64,000 nucleotides of DNA from Paraburkholderia sp. BL25I1N1 (lineage in GTDB: Bacteria > Pseudomonadota > Gammaproteobacteria > Burkholderiales > Burkholderiaceae), in NCBI RefSeq assembly GCF_003002025.1, contig NZ_PVZB01000003.1, positions 62,001 to 126,000 on the forward strand. The letters are read 5' to 3'. Below, in pieces: positions 17,037-26,028 of this stretch. Numbering within the stretch: position 1 is the first letter of the stretch; each line of letters opens with the position of its first letter. The notes beneath the pieces are model-generated. The model made no database searches. It was not told the DNA's origin and saw nothing but the letters and a program-made list of their open reading frames with translations. The translations under genes were made by a program, and so were the position numbers.

Positions 17037-17468
17037 ATGAAAGCAAAAACACTGATCTGCGCGACCGCTCTCGCCGCGATCTGCGCCTCGCAAGGCGCCT
17101 ACGCGCAGATTGCCGGACTGCAACCGCTCGGCGGCACGGTCGAGCAAACCAATGCGCTGCTGAAGGGCTGGAGCGTGCGGCGCGCGCTGGTCGACGAGCC
17201 GGTCTACAACGATCTGAACGACAAGATCGGCAGCATCTACGACGTGATCATTTCCCCGGACCGCAAGGCGACGTATGCGATCGTGTCGGTGGGCGGCTTC
17301 CTCGGCATGGGCAAGCACTATGTGGCGATCCCGGTGGATCACTTCGAGATCCGCGACGGCAACCTGTTCCTCGCCGGTGCGACGAAAGATGCGTTGAAGT
17401 CGGTGCCTGAGTTCGAATACAACAAACTCGAAAAAGCCACCAAGCCGCGCAAGGTCAAGGCGGAATAA
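17037..17468 (+). CDS. Exported PRC-barrel domain protein
   Basis: A 143-aa protein with a signal peptide (MKAKTLICATALAAICASQG, cleavage after AYAQ near residue 23). A PRC-barrel follows: VYNDLNDKIGSIYDVIISPD, then YAIVSVGGFLGMGKHYVAIP and a third strand EIRDGNLFLAGATKD. It is probably periplasmic or envelope-associated; the family is associated with stress and envelope functions in Burkholderia, but no reaction is known. ATG 17037 has AAGGAG upstream. It stands alone, convergent with the next gene. Confidence 0.85.
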   Translation: MKAKTLICATALAAICASQGAYAQIAGLQPLGGTVEQTNALLKGWSVRRALVDEPVYNDLNDKIGSIYDVIISPDRKATYAIVSVGGFLGMGKHYVAIPVDHFEIRDGNLFLAGATKDALKSVPEFEYNKLEKATKPRKVKAE

Positions 17469-17552
17469 TCGACGTGACATGCGCCGATGCGAGCATGGAA
17501 CCACTCTCGCTCGCAGCAGCTTTGCGACGGCTCGCACGGACGGCTCGCGCGG

Positions 17553-18542
17553 CTACTGATTCGCGGCGGTGACAAGCTGCAGCGGCGTTTCGATCACACT
17601 CGACAATTGGCTCTGCTTTCTTTGTTCGGTCACCGCCTTCAAGGCCACGTCGACGCCGAACACGGCTTGCCGTGCGGCGAACTGATTGACCGTGGCGAGC
17701 ACGCGGCCGTCGGCGATCAACGGCTTGATCGCATCGATATCGTTGTAGCCGGTCACGTACACACCGCCGGTTCGGCCCGCGTCGCGAACCGCGTCGACCG
17801 CGCCCATGGCCATGTTGTCGTTGCCGCACAGCAGCCCGCGAATCTGCGGATGATCGCCGAGCATTTTCGAAGCGGCGTCGCGGCCCTTCCCATATTCCCA
17901 GTCGCCGGCCTGAACCGCGACGATGTTGATCCCCGCGGCGTTCATTGCGTCCCGGCAACCGTCCGTGCGTTGCTGTGCATTGCGATCGGTTGAACTGCCT
18001 TCGATAATGCCCACCTGATCGCCCGTCGTGAGCCGCTGCGCCAGATAGTTGCCCACTTGCTGCGCGCCCTTGCGATTGTTCGGACCGACGAAGGGCACGG
18101 AAATGCCGGCCGCGTCCTGAAACGCCTCGTCGAGCGGATTGTCGATCGAAACCACGATGATGCCCGCCTTGATCGCGCGCGCGACGACCGCCGTCAGCGC
18201 CTTCGAATCGGTCGGAGCAAGAACGATGGCACTCATCTTCGCCTTGATCATGTCTTCGACCATGCGGATCTGCCCAGTCGTTTCGCTTTCCGTGGCCGTA
18301 CCGCGCACCGTCAGATCGAATTGCGAGGCGTAGTGTTGCTGGTAGTTCTGCGCGGCGGTCGCCATCGCCACCGTGAACGGGTCGCCCAGCGACTTCAGCA
18401 CGAGCGCGATCTTCAGCTTGCTGCCCGGCGTAACCGCTGCATCGGCCGCGCCGCCGATACCGGCCGCGGCCAGCGCGCCGGCAAACACCACGCGGCGACG
18501 CATCCCCCAGGAGGACATCCGTCGGGGCGTCTTCTGCATCAT
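17553..18542 (-). CDS. Orphan periplasmic sugar-binding protein (RbsB-like)
   Basis: A 329-aa Peripla_BP_4 protein with an N-terminal signal (RRRVVFAGALAAAGIGGAADA). It is a clear paralogue of the binding protein at 1424-2389, sharing blocks such as LAPTDSKAL, GIIVVSIDN, LLCGNDNMAMGAVDAVRDAG, VLATVNQFAARQAVFG and ETPLQLVT. No ATPase or permease gene accompanies it. It begins 79 bp downstream of the LRR-kinase stop on the same strand and has its own SD (GAAGGAGAGA), so it may be co-transcribed with the kinase. It could feed the transporter at the left end of the window or serve in signalling. Confidence 0.88.
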   Translation of the reverse strand: MMQKTPRRMSSWGMRRRVVFAGALAAAGIGGAADAAVTPGSKLKIALVLKSLGDPFTVAMATAAQNYQQHYASQFDLTVRGTATESETTGQIRMVEDMIKAKMSAIVLAPTDSKALTAVVARAIKAGIIVVSIDNPLDEAFQDAAGISVPFVGPNNRKGAQQVGNYLAQRLTTGDQVGIIEGSSTDRNAQQRTDGCRDAMNAAGINIVAVQAGDWEYGKGRDAASKMLGDHPQIRGLLCGNDNMAMGAVDAVRDAGRTGGVYVTGYNDIDAIKPLIADGRVLATVNQFAARQAVFGVDVALKAVTEQRKQSQLSSVIETPLQLVTAANQ

Positions 18543-18621
18543 CGAATCTCTCCTTCTGGTCCGCGCTGACGAATCGAAGTGTTGCAGTCGGACGAAGTGC
18601 GGCTATGGCACTGCCCGCCGT

Positions 18622-19959
18622 TCATCGATCGCTCATCAGCGCGAGCAAACGCGCGGTGATTTCATCGAACAACGGCCGGCTGTCGACCGCCTCGCTCAGG
18701 CAATTGTCCTTCAACTCCACCAGCAGCGCCCGACTGTTCGCCGACGCCTGCGGCCACTCGCATCGTTCGAGCAACTCTTCGAGCAGACAACCGTAGGCTC
18801 TGACTTCGAGGCGCTGAAGCGCGAGGCCCATGCTCCGATCGCCCAAAGCATAGAACGACGCTGCGCCGAAGTCTCCCAGCAACGCACGCTCCTGACCGCC
18901 GTACAGGATATTGTGCGCGTACAGATCGCCATGCATGATGCCTTGCTCATGCAAATGACGCGCCGCCGACGCGATACCGTACGCAATGCCCAACGCTGAA
19001 GCCATATCGAAGCGTGTGTCGGCATCGTAAATATCGCGCGTGCAGGATTCGAGACTCGGCGGACCGGCGAGATTCGTGAATTGCGGATCGATCAGTTCCA
19101 TCACGAGGCCGTGCGTGCCGGCGGGATGATCCTTCACTTTCCCCGCTACCGGAACCAGGTTTGCATGATCGCCCGCGCGAATGCAGGCTGCCATTTCGCA
19201 GTCGGGCAGACCGTCGCTAGTCACCGCGCCCTTGAACAGTTTCACCGCGACAGAGCGGGACGCGCCGTGCCGGCCCGCAAGCTCCGCGCGATAGATGACG
19301 CCGGAGGCGCCCTCGCCCAACGGCGTTTCGAGTTTCAAGTCGTGCCACGTAATCGCGGCGCGCGGCGTGTCGATCAGCGCTGCCGCTTCGAGCGCCTCGC
19401 TGAACGGATTGCCGGCGTATGCCAGCCAGGATAACCGTGGCAGACGCAGCAACCAGTCAGGCAGTCCATCGAGTTGATTCGCGGCGAGCCGCAACAATTC
19501 GAGCTGCGAGCAGGCGGCCAATTCCTCGGGAAGCGCTCGCAGACGATTGCCCGCCAGCATCAGCTTTTGCAGTTGCGTACAGCGGCCGAGTTCGGCTGGC
19601 AACGTTTCGATCTGGTTGTCCGTGAGGATCAACCAACGCAATTGCGGTGGCAGCGCTTTGCCGGATACCTGCCGGATGCGGTTGGCCTTGAAGCCGACCA
19701 TGCTCAATTGCGAACACTGTCCCAGCACTTCGGGCAATTCGGTGAACGGGTTGTCGGAGCCGAAGACAATGCGCAGCTTGCGCAGACGCGGCAGATCGTC
19801 GGGCAGCGAGGTGAGCGCGTTGCCCGACAGGTCGAGAACTTCTAGCGTGTCGGCGAGGTCGAAAATCTCGCGCGGAAATTCGGTCAGGCCGCAAGCCAGT
19901 TTCAGCCGGCGCGTGCCCGCGAGCTGGCCGGCCCGCAGTTGATCAAGTGTCGTCGTCAC
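18622..19959 (-). CDS. Leucine-rich-repeat protein with C-terminal protein kinase domain
   Basis: A 445-aa cytoplasmic protein; no signal peptide or membrane helix is visible. Residues about 15-190 carry seven or so LRRs (LEVLDLSGNALTSLPDDL, LRWLILTDNQIETLPAEL, LQKLMLAGNRLRALPEEL). From about 208 an eukaryotic-like kinase follows: glycine loop GEGASGVIY (215-223), VAVK with Lys240, alpha-C Glu255, catalytic loop HGDLYAHN (Asp345, Asn350) and DFG at 363-365. HGD replaces HRD, which suggests no activation-loop phosphorylation control. The catalytic residues needed for activity are present. An orphan sugar-binding protein follows. Confidence 0.9.
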   Translation of the reverse strand: MTTTLDQLRAGQLAGTRRLKLACGLTEFPREIFDLADTLEVLDLSGNALTSLPDDLPRLRKLRIVFGSDNPFTELPEVLGQCSQLSMVGFKANRIRQVSGKALPPQLRWLILTDNQIETLPAELGRCTQLQKLMLAGNRLRALPEELAACSQLELLRLAANQLDGLPDWLLRLPRLSWLAYAGNPFSEALEAAALIDTPRAAITWHDLKLETPLGEGASGVIYRAELAGRHGASRSVAVKLFKGAVTSDGLPDCEMAACIRAGDHANLVPVAGKVKDHPAGTHGLVMELIDPQFTNLAGPPSLESCTRDIYDADTRFDMASALGIAYGIASAARHLHEQGIMHGDLYAHNILYGGQERALLGDFGAASFYALGDRSMGLALQRLEVRAYGCLLEELLERCEWPQASANSRALLVELKDNCLSEAVDSRPLFDEITARLLALMSDR

Positions 19960-20251
19960 AGTCGTGGAAGAGAGGTCCGGTTGCCGGTGCGCTTCGTATC
20001 GAAGGTATCAATTCTACTGAGTCGCGAGCCTCACGCGAAAATGCTTGAAAAGGGTTGTACAGTGATGCATCGTCCCGTCCAGAGCAATCAGCCGCCGGCC
20101 GACATCGGTCGCGAGGAATTGGACAGCAAGATTCGGAGCGCAGTCGGAAAGAGCGAGGCTCACACTGTCGGATATTCGGCGCGCCTCGCGCGCGTATTCG
20201 CAGACTCGCCTCGCGCGCCTCTGTGCCTCCAACCACTCAGGAACAAGCAAA

Positions 20252-20884
20252 GTGACATACGCCTACAAGTTGATGGACTCGCCCGTCGGCCAGTTAAAAC
20301 TCGTTGCAAACGGCGAGCGCCTCGCCGCCATTCTGTGGGAGCACGACAAGCCGAACCGCGTGCGTCTTGGTGAGCTGATCGAAGGAAATGACCGGCCCGT
20401 GCTGATCGAGACCGAACGGCAACTGAACGGGTATTTCGCCGGCACGCGGCATGAATTCGACCTTCCGCTGACGTTCCAGGGAACGGACTTTCAGAAACAG
20501 GTGTGGGCCGCGTTGTTGACCATACCGTTCGGCCAGACGCGCAGCTACTCGGAAATCGCGACGCAGATCGGCAATGTCAACGCGGTGCGGGCGGTCGGCG
20601 CGGCGAACGGCAGAAATCCCATTTCCATCGTGGCGCCGTGCCATCGGGTGATCGGCGCGTCAGGTGATTTGACCGGGTTTGCGGGCGGCCTGGCGAACAA
20701 GATGCTGCTGCTGTCGCTCGAGGCCGGGCAGACTTCGTTCGAAGCGGAAGCGGACGGGCAAACGGACATGTTCGCGCTGGAAGAAAGGGCGACGGTTAAG
20801 ACTCAGGTCAAGTCCGAAGCTCAGACGAAACCCGCGCGTCACGCGCCGAGCCGCGGCACGCAAGCGTCACTGTTCGGAAATTGA
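20252..20884 (+). CDS. ogt: Methylated-DNA--protein-cysteine methyltransferase
   Basis: A 210-aa suicide DNA-repair enzyme that transfers the alkyl group of O6-alkylguanine to its own cysteine. The active-site motif PCHRVIG places the acceptor at Cys130, and the HTH region reads FQKQVWAALLTIPFGQTRSYS. Start is GTG 20252 (GTGACATACGCC), preceded by CAGGAACAAG. The catalytic domain ends near residue 160; the remaining 50 residues form an Ala/Glu/Lys-rich tail (TQVKSEAQTKPARHAPSRGT) that ordinary Ogt proteins lack. Symbol is by family; distinguishing Ogt from Ada-C needs alignment. Confidence 0.93.
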   Translation: MTYAYKLMDSPVGQLKLVANGERLAAILWEHDKPNRVRLGELIEGNDRPVLIETERQLNGYFAGTRHEFDLPLTFQGTDFQKQVWAALLTIPFGQTRSYSEIATQIGNVNAVRAVGAANGRNPISIVAPCHRVIGASGDLTGFAGGLANKMLLLSLEAGQTSFEAEADGQTDMFALEERATVKTQVKSEAQTKPARHAPSRGTQASLFGN

Positions 20885-21012
20885 CTGTGTGCATGGTCCG
20901 CGATGGCAGCGGACTCACTGCGTCGCGTTAAACGCTGCGTGATAGATCGTCTTACGGCCCGCATAAAGCATCTATCCTTAAGAAGCCCATTGGGCGTCAA
21001 CAGGAGGACGAC

Positions 21013-21318
21013 ATGCGCATGCTTCTCAACATACGAATCCCGCACGAACCGTTCAATACCATGGTGCGTGATGGCACCGTCGGGCAAGTGATCGGGAAAA
21101 TACTGGAAGAAACAAAACCGGAAGCCGTCTACTTCACCGAGCAGAGCGGAGCGCGCGGAGCAGTCGTCGTGGTGGATGTCGACAACGCGTCGGCGATTCC
21201 CGCGCTCGCGGAGCCGTGGTTTCTGAAATTCAACGCCGACTGTGAATTGCGCATTGCGATGTTGCCGGAAGACTTGATGAAAGCGGGACTGGAGACTCTC
21301 GGCTCGAAGTGGAAATAA
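21013..21318 (+). CDS. Conserved hypothetical protein, 101 aa
   Basis: A small cytoplasmic protein of unknown role, with strong SD (AGGAGGACGAC) before ATG 21013. The order VRDGTVGQVIGKILEETKPE, AVYFTEQSGARGAVVVVDVD and ALAEPWFLKFNADCELRIAM suggests a dimeric alpha/beta (ferredoxin-like) barrel similar to DUF3303-type proteins. Similar proteins in Burkholderiaceae are often mislabelled as pantothenate synthetase; nothing here supports that activity. Confidence 0.75.
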   Translation: MRMLLNIRIPHEPFNTMVRDGTVGQVIGKILEETKPEAVYFTEQSGARGAVVVVDVDNASAIPALAEPWFLKFNADCELRIAMLPEDLMKAGLETLGSKWK

Positions 21319-21392
21319 CGCTTGCCATCGGCGGTTCGCGACGTAGAACGCCGATGGCTGCACAAACAACAACCGGCAGCGCCGCGCTGTGA

Positions 21393-22265
21393 TCAGCCCA
21401 GTTCGAACGAAGTCACGCCGAACACGCGTTCAATCGATAGGGCCGGTTGTTCCCGCGTGTACATCCGCGCGGTTTCGAACACGCTCGTCATGCCGTGCCG
21501 CTCGGCCAACGCAATCGCATCGACGTTGATCTCGGGTACATCGAAGAAAAACACTTCGCCCGCAATGCTCGACGTCAGCGCAGCGAACAGACGGGCGGCT
21601 ATCTTGCCGTTATCGGCGAAGAGCGGACCGATCTTGTAGCCTGTCAAACAACGACGCAACACGCCGTAGCCCACCATCTGCCCGTCGTGCATCGCAACTC
21701 TCGCCATCGCGTCAGGCTGCGCAAGCCAGGCAGCGAGAAAGGGCTCGCGCGCGGCGGGAAAGCATTGCCGATCGTAGTCGTTCAACGATTCGAAGGGCAA
21801 CGCCGAAGCATGCAGCAAGTCCACGTAAGACTCGCCCTGCGCGATGTCTTGCGCGACGCCCTGGAAGCGGATATTGCGATAGGCCAGCTGAAATCCGGAC
21901 TTCCTGTAGTTCGCCTGTTGAGCGAGCACGCCGTCCAGACCGACATTGCGGTTTCGCAAATAGTCCATACCGTGCTGCCAGACGCGCATGCCGAAGCCTC
22001 GACCGCGGAACGCCGGTTTCACGATATAGAGACCGATAAAGCCGAAGTCCTCACCGTACGCGACAGCGGATAGACACGCCACCGGTTCGCCGCGCCATTC
22101 GCCGATGAAAAACCCGTCCGGGTCGGCCGCACGAAAACACTCGGCGTCGTGCAAGCCGGGGTTCCATCCTTCCTGCGCGGCCCATTCGACCGCCAACGCG
22201 ACGTCCCCGGCCGACATCGTGCGCACGACGAAATCGCCTGATTCGCCTACGATGGTTTCGCCCAT
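21393..22265 (-). CDS. GNAT-family N-acetyltransferase
   Basis: A 290-aa acetyl-CoA-dependent transferase with two GNAT-like halves. The acetyl-CoA loop is in the first half (FIGLYIVKPAFRGRGFGMRV, residues about 75-95), and the second half (RVAMHDGQMVGYGVLRR) is an Acetyltransf_18-like domain. Start is ATG 22265, inside the 3' end of the amidohydrolase gene (19-bp overlap, same strand), indicating translational coupling. The partner suggests the substrate is an amino-group compound released by the hydrolase, but this is inference. Confidence 0.85.
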   Translation of the reverse strand: MGETIVGESGDFVVRTMSAGDVALAVEWAAQEGWNPGLHDAECFRAADPDGFFIGEWRGEPVACLSAVAYGEDFGFIGLYIVKPAFRGRGFGMRVWQHGMDYLRNRNVGLDGVLAQQANYRKSGFQLAYRNIRFQGVAQDIAQGESYVDLLHASALPFESLNDYDRQCFPAAREPFLAAWLAQPDAMARVAMHDGQMVGYGVLRRCLTGYKIGPLFADNGKIAARLFAALTSSIAGEVFFFDVPEINVDAIALAERHGMTSVFETARMYTREQPALSIERVFGVTSFELG

Positions 22266-23488
22266 TGCTCCTCCAGCATCGACGCCGCGGCCGTGGCCGC
22301 GACCTGGCAACCGAGAACGATGTGCGCCTCGGCCGTGTCCTCGATGAAATCGTGGCTCACGCCGCCGATGCTCGGCACGAACATCATGCAAGCCGGCATG
22401 CAGCGGGCGATGACCTGCGCGTCGTGCGCGGCGCCGCTCGGCATGCGGATCCACTGGCCGGGCGCCACCGCTTCGGCGGCGCGGGCGAGATGATCCGCGA
22501 GCGCCGTGTGCATGGTCACCGGTTGCATCGGTTCGTCGATGGTCGTCAGCTCGACGCTCACCGAGCCGCGCGCGTTGAAGTCCCGCACCAGCTCGGCGAG
22601 CCTGTCTTCCATTGCCTGCAAACGCGCGGCGTTCGCGTCGCGGAATTGCAGGTACATCTCCGCTGCGCCAGGCACGACGCTCAGCGAGCCGGGGTCGAGG
22701 TCGATGCGGCCTACCGTCCAGACGGTATCGGCATCCGCGAGTTGCGCGAACGCTTCGTTCATCTGCGGGATAAAGGCGACCAGCGCCGCGCCGGCGTCGC
22801 GCCGGATCGCCATGGGCGTCGTGCCGGCATGATTGCGCTGTCCCGTGAAGCGCAGCCGCAATTCGCGCAACCCGACGATCGTGGTGACGACTCCGATGGA
22901 CTTGGCCGCCGCTTCCAGCCGGCCGCCCTGCTCGATATGCGGTTCGAGATAAGCGACCTGCCGGCCCGGCTCGAAGCGCGCACGCGGCCGCCCGGCCAGA
23001 CCCGCGGCGGCGAGCACGTCTTCGAGGCGCTGGCCTTGCCGATTCGTGGCGTCGCGAATCGTCTCGTCGACGTTGTCGCCCACAAAACTGCGGCTGCCGA
23101 GCAGGCCGGAAAACGTGCCTTCTTCATCGATCCACGATGCGACGTCCACCGCGAGGTGACGCGTCGCCTCGTTTTCCGCGAGCGCGCGCGCGATCTCCAG
23201 GCCGTAGATCACACCCATCGCGCCGTCGAGCCAGCCGCCGGTCGGCTGCGTGTCCGTATGCGAGCCGATCACGAGCGCGGGCCCGCTTTTGCGCGAGCGT
23301 CCGAACACGGTCCCCACGCCGTCGATCACGGCCTCGAGTCCCGCCTCCGTCATGCGCCCGGCCAGCCATTCGCGCGACGCCAGATCCACCGGCGAAAGCG
23401 CCAGCCGAACGACGCCTGGACCGGTGGCGCCGAAGCTGCGCAGTTGCTTGAGATCGCTCAGCAAGCGGTCCGGATCGATCCTCACCAC
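22247..23488 (-). CDS. Zn-dependent M20 amidohydrolase (allantoate/N-carbamoyl amino acid amidohydrolase type)
   Basis: A 413-aa dinuclear metal hydrolase. Metal and substrate motifs are clear: GSHTDTQPTGGWLDGAMGV (first His/Asp), DEEGTFSGLLGSRSFVG (Glu pair), EPHIEQGGRLEA (His), RNHAGTTPMAIRRDA in the dimerisation/substrate domain and MPSGAAHDA near the C terminus. This set matches the hydantoinase/carbamoylase family acting on N-carbamoyl amino acids, allantoate or ureidoglycolate. It is the first gene of a coupled pair with the GNAT gene. Confidence 0.9.
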   Translation of the reverse strand: MVRIDPDRLLSDLKQLRSFGATGPGVVRLALSPVDLASREWLAGRMTEAGLEAVIDGVGTVFGRSRKSGPALVIGSHTDTQPTGGWLDGAMGVIYGLEIARALAENEATRHLAVDVASWIDEEGTFSGLLGSRSFVGDNVDETIRDATNRQGQRLEDVLAAAGLAGRPRARFEPGRQVAYLEPHIEQGGRLEAAAKSIGVVTTIVGLRELRLRFTGQRNHAGTTPMAIRRDAGAALVAFIPQMNEAFAQLADADTVWTVGRIDLDPGSLSVVPGAAEMYLQFRDANAARLQAMEDRLAELVRDFNARGSVSVELTTIDEPMQPVTMHTALADHLARAAEAVAPGQWIRMPSGAAHDAQVIARCMPACMMFVPSIGGVSHDFIEDTAEAHIVLGCQVAATAAASMLEEQWAKPS

Positions 23489-23634
23489 GTTCTCGTCTCC
23501 TTCGAATATCGGTTCATGTTGCCCTGCTGTATCGACAGGTTACATCGCCTAAGCGTTTCCTAAGGTTGGCCCGTTACCATCCTTCGACATCGACGCGCCG
23601 GAGTGGCGCCGACGTCCATCGAGAAACACACCCT

Positions 23635-24237
23635 ATGCAGACACTTGAAGCGTTCAACCAGGCGCTTTTCCTCATGATCGACGCGACGCTATCGACACCG
23701 GCCTGGTGCATCGACCTCGCGCGTTCGATCGCAGACTACCTCATCTATCTCGTGCCGCTCTGCCTGATCGCAATGTGGCTCTCCGGCGACGAGCGTCAGC
23801 GCGAGACCGCCCTGCGCGCGTGCTGCGTGACGCTCCTCGCGCTCGGCATCAATCAGCTCATCGGCCTGGCGTGGCCGCATCCCCGGCCGTTCGTGCTGGG
23901 CATCGGCCATACGTTTCTCGACCACGCACCGGACCCCTCGTTCCCCAGCGATCACGGGACGATCTTCGCGAGCATCGCGCTGACCTTGCTTCTCGGCGGC
24001 GTGAAACGGTACGGCTCGCTCATCGTTCTGTCCGGGCTCGCGGTTGCCTGGGCGCGCATCTTTGTCGGCGTTCACTTTCCGCTCGACATGGCGGGCGCGG
24101 TTGTCGTGGCAGGCGTGGCTTTTGTCCTGGTCACACCACCGTGGCGGCTTGCCGGCCCGAGCACGACGCGCGGACTCATCGCGCTGTATCGCAAGTTGCT
24201 GGCGTGGCCAATCGAACGCGGCTGGCTGTCGCTTTAG
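23635..24237 (+). CDS. PAP2-family phosphatase, BcrC-like undecaprenyl-diphosphatase
   Basis: A 200-aa inner-membrane protein with about five hydrophobic helices. The three acid-phosphatase motifs are present: AWPHPRPFVLG (motif 1), SFPSDHGTIFAS (PSxH-like, with His) and WARIFVGVHFPLDMAG (R...H...D). BcrC enzymes recycle undecaprenyl pyrophosphate for cell-wall and O-antigen synthesis and contribute to bacitracin resistance. Start ATG 23635 (MQTLEAFNQALFLMIDA) fits the family; an upstream in-frame ATG at 23566 adds a charged non-family leader. Confidence 0.88.
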   Translation: MQTLEAFNQALFLMIDATLSTPAWCIDLARSIADYLIYLVPLCLIAMWLSGDERQRETALRACCVTLLALGINQLIGLAWPHPRPFVLGIGHTFLDHAPDPSFPSDHGTIFASIALTLLLGGVKRYGSLIVLSGLAVAWARIFVGVHFPLDMAGAVVVAGVAFVLVTPPWRLAGPSTTRGLIALYRKLLAWPIERGWLSL

Positions 24238-24365
24238 ACGATGATTCGACGCGCAAGCGCGAGTTCACGCACGTTGTGGCAACTCGCCGTCCAATCGCGT
24301 CAGCGCCCCGAAAATCGCTCGGCGAGACGTCGTAAGCGCAGCGAAAACGCGCGGGTAGCGTGCGC

Positions 24366-25952
24366 TCAAAAGTTGGCGAAGAACGCCCGCGCCGCCACCA
24401 TGCAGAACGACGCCACCAGTTCGCCGTGATACGCCCGCAGCACCGCTGACGCGCCGCCGTCGGCCGCGCCGCGGGCCACGGCCTGACTCGCGACCTCTGC
24501 CTTCGCGCCCGCGAATCCCTGCTTGACGCGCGCATACGGATCGTTGGGTCCGGCAACCGGCGAGTCCACATCCAGCACGGACGTGAGCTCCGCGGGCACG
24601 TTGGCGCTCTGCCAATACGCCTGCTCGATGCGCGCGTTGAAAAAGAACACCGTGGGATCCGACGCGCCGCCGCACATCAAAACAGGCGCACGCGGCAGCC
24701 AGTTGCGCAAGTCGTTGCGCTTGAACGCCTGGCGCAACGGATGCTGCGGGTTCGCTGCCGGTTTCATCGCAAGGCTCGGGTTGGGAAACGCGCCATCGGG
24801 ATTGGCGGCGGCATCCTCCAGCAATGTCAGGCGATAGGCGTTGCGCACGAGGCTGGCATCGCCGAAGCCCGCGGCAAAGAGCGGTTTCAGGACCGGCGGC
24901 GTCAAAGGCGGCGAACCCGGTGGCGTGATCGATGCGTACTGCGGCGCGGGCGGCATGCTGCTGAAGAGATGCGCGGACGGCAGCTTGCCCGTGCTGAACA
25001 GCGTGTTGAGCGGCGTCAGGCTCGGGAGCAGCGTTTCGATACCCGGCGCGTAAGCCGCTGTGTAGAAGTCGCCGGGCTCGCGGTAGATATTCCCGTAAGC
25101 ATGCTGATAACCCGTCACGATCAGCGTCGAGAAGAGCGTCGCGCCCAGGTTGACTTCGCCTTCGATGAGCGCGTCGGCGGTGGCGGCGAGCGCGTACGGC
25201 CCCGACCCCGGCGCGGACGCCGTCACCTTGACGCCGGCCGCCTGCAGCGCCCGATGCGTTGCCATTGCAACGAAGCCGCCTTGCGAATAGCCGGTGACAA
25301 ACAACTTGCCGTTTTCGCGCGTGCCTGCTTCGGGCTGCATGTCGGCTAGCGCCGCGCGCGCCGCTCGCAGCGAGTCGATCACATCGGCGGATTGCTGGTC
25401 CGCGTTGAGATACGGGTGGTACGGGAGATCGGAGCCGGCATAGCCCGCATAGTTGGTCGCCACCACGATATAGCCTTGCGCCGCATACATGGCGGCCACG
25501 CTGATGCCCTCTCCAGCACCGTCCCCGTTGCCCGGGTCCGTTCGCGTGATATCGGCGAGGTTGTAGTTGCGATACGCGGTGGTGCCGTGCGCATAGAGCA
25601 TGAGCGGCAGCGGTCCGCTGCATGCCGCCGAACTTCCTGACGGGATCATCAACGCGCCGCTCGCCTGGGTGGGCTCGCCCGCGCCGCCGATGGTCCGGTA
25701 GCGAAAGCTCACGATCTCGACGCCGCATGCGGGCGCACCGGCTATCCGCGCAAGCTGCCGGCCGCCCGCGCTCGACGCCAGCAACTTCGCAAACTCCGCG
25801 GCGCTCAGCTTCAACGTGACGCGATGATCGAGAAGCTGGCCGCGGGAACCGCACGCTTCGCCGCAGCGGGAATCGGCGGGCGCACCGGCGCACGCGCCCA
25901 ACGCGCAACATGCCAGCAACCCGAGGGCCGCGTTTCGGATAGCTACCCACAT
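24366..25952 (-). CDS. Lipoprotein alpha/beta hydrolase (secretory lipase-like)
   Basis: A 528-aa envelope esterase or lipase. The start ATG 25952, with GGAG upstream, gives a short signal with lipobox LGAC (Cys21), so it is lipid-anchored. The nucleophile elbow GYSQGGF holds Ser223, and the oxyanion region is LPLMLYAHGTT. The layout with a long cap and a late DVRS-type segment (PVLMCGGASDPTVFFF, Asp) recalls fungal-type secretory lipases (LIP family). It contains many Cys in the first 110 residues, compatible with periplasmic disulphides. It is the last gene before a LysR gene on the same strand. Confidence 0.85.
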   Translation of the reverse strand: MWVAIRNAALGLLACCALGACAGAPADSRCGEACGSRGQLLDHRVTLKLSAAEFAKLLASSAGGRQLARIAGAPACGVEIVSFRYRTIGGAGEPTQASGALMIPSGSSAACSGPLPLMLYAHGTTAYRNYNLADITRTDPGNGDGAGEGISVAAMYAAQGYIVVATNYAGYAGSDLPYHPYLNADQQSADVIDSLRAARAALADMQPEAGTRENGKLFVTGYSQGGFVAMATHRALQAAGVKVTASAPGSGPYALAATADALIEGEVNLGATLFSTLIVTGYQHAYGNIYREPGDFYTAAYAPGIETLLPSLTPLNTLFSTGKLPSAHLFSSMPPAPQYASITPPGSPPLTPPVLKPLFAAGFGDASLVRNAYRLTLLEDAAANPDGAFPNPSLAMKPAANPQHPLRQAFKRNDLRNWLPRAPVLMCGGASDPTVFFFNARIEQAYWQSANVPAELTSVLDVDSPVAGPNDPYARVKQGFAGAKAEVASQAVARGAADGGASAVLRAYHGELVASFCMVAARAFFANF

Positions 25953-26028
25953 GTGAGGCTCCGTCTTGTTGGTATGGCGACGAGTGGCGGCCTTGCAGAG
26001 TGACAGGAGTATAGGTAAACCGGCGGCC

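Noticed and set aside
22265..23563. A 432-codon plus-strand frame opposite the M20 amidohydrolase
   Set aside because: Antisense shadow; the minus strand encodes the full set of M20 metal motifs.
24265..25950. A 561-codon minus-strand frame within the lipoprotein hydrolase region
   Set aside because: It is a second frame over the same strand as the hydrolase, Arg-rich with no motifs, while the other frame has signal peptide, lipobox and Ser elbow.
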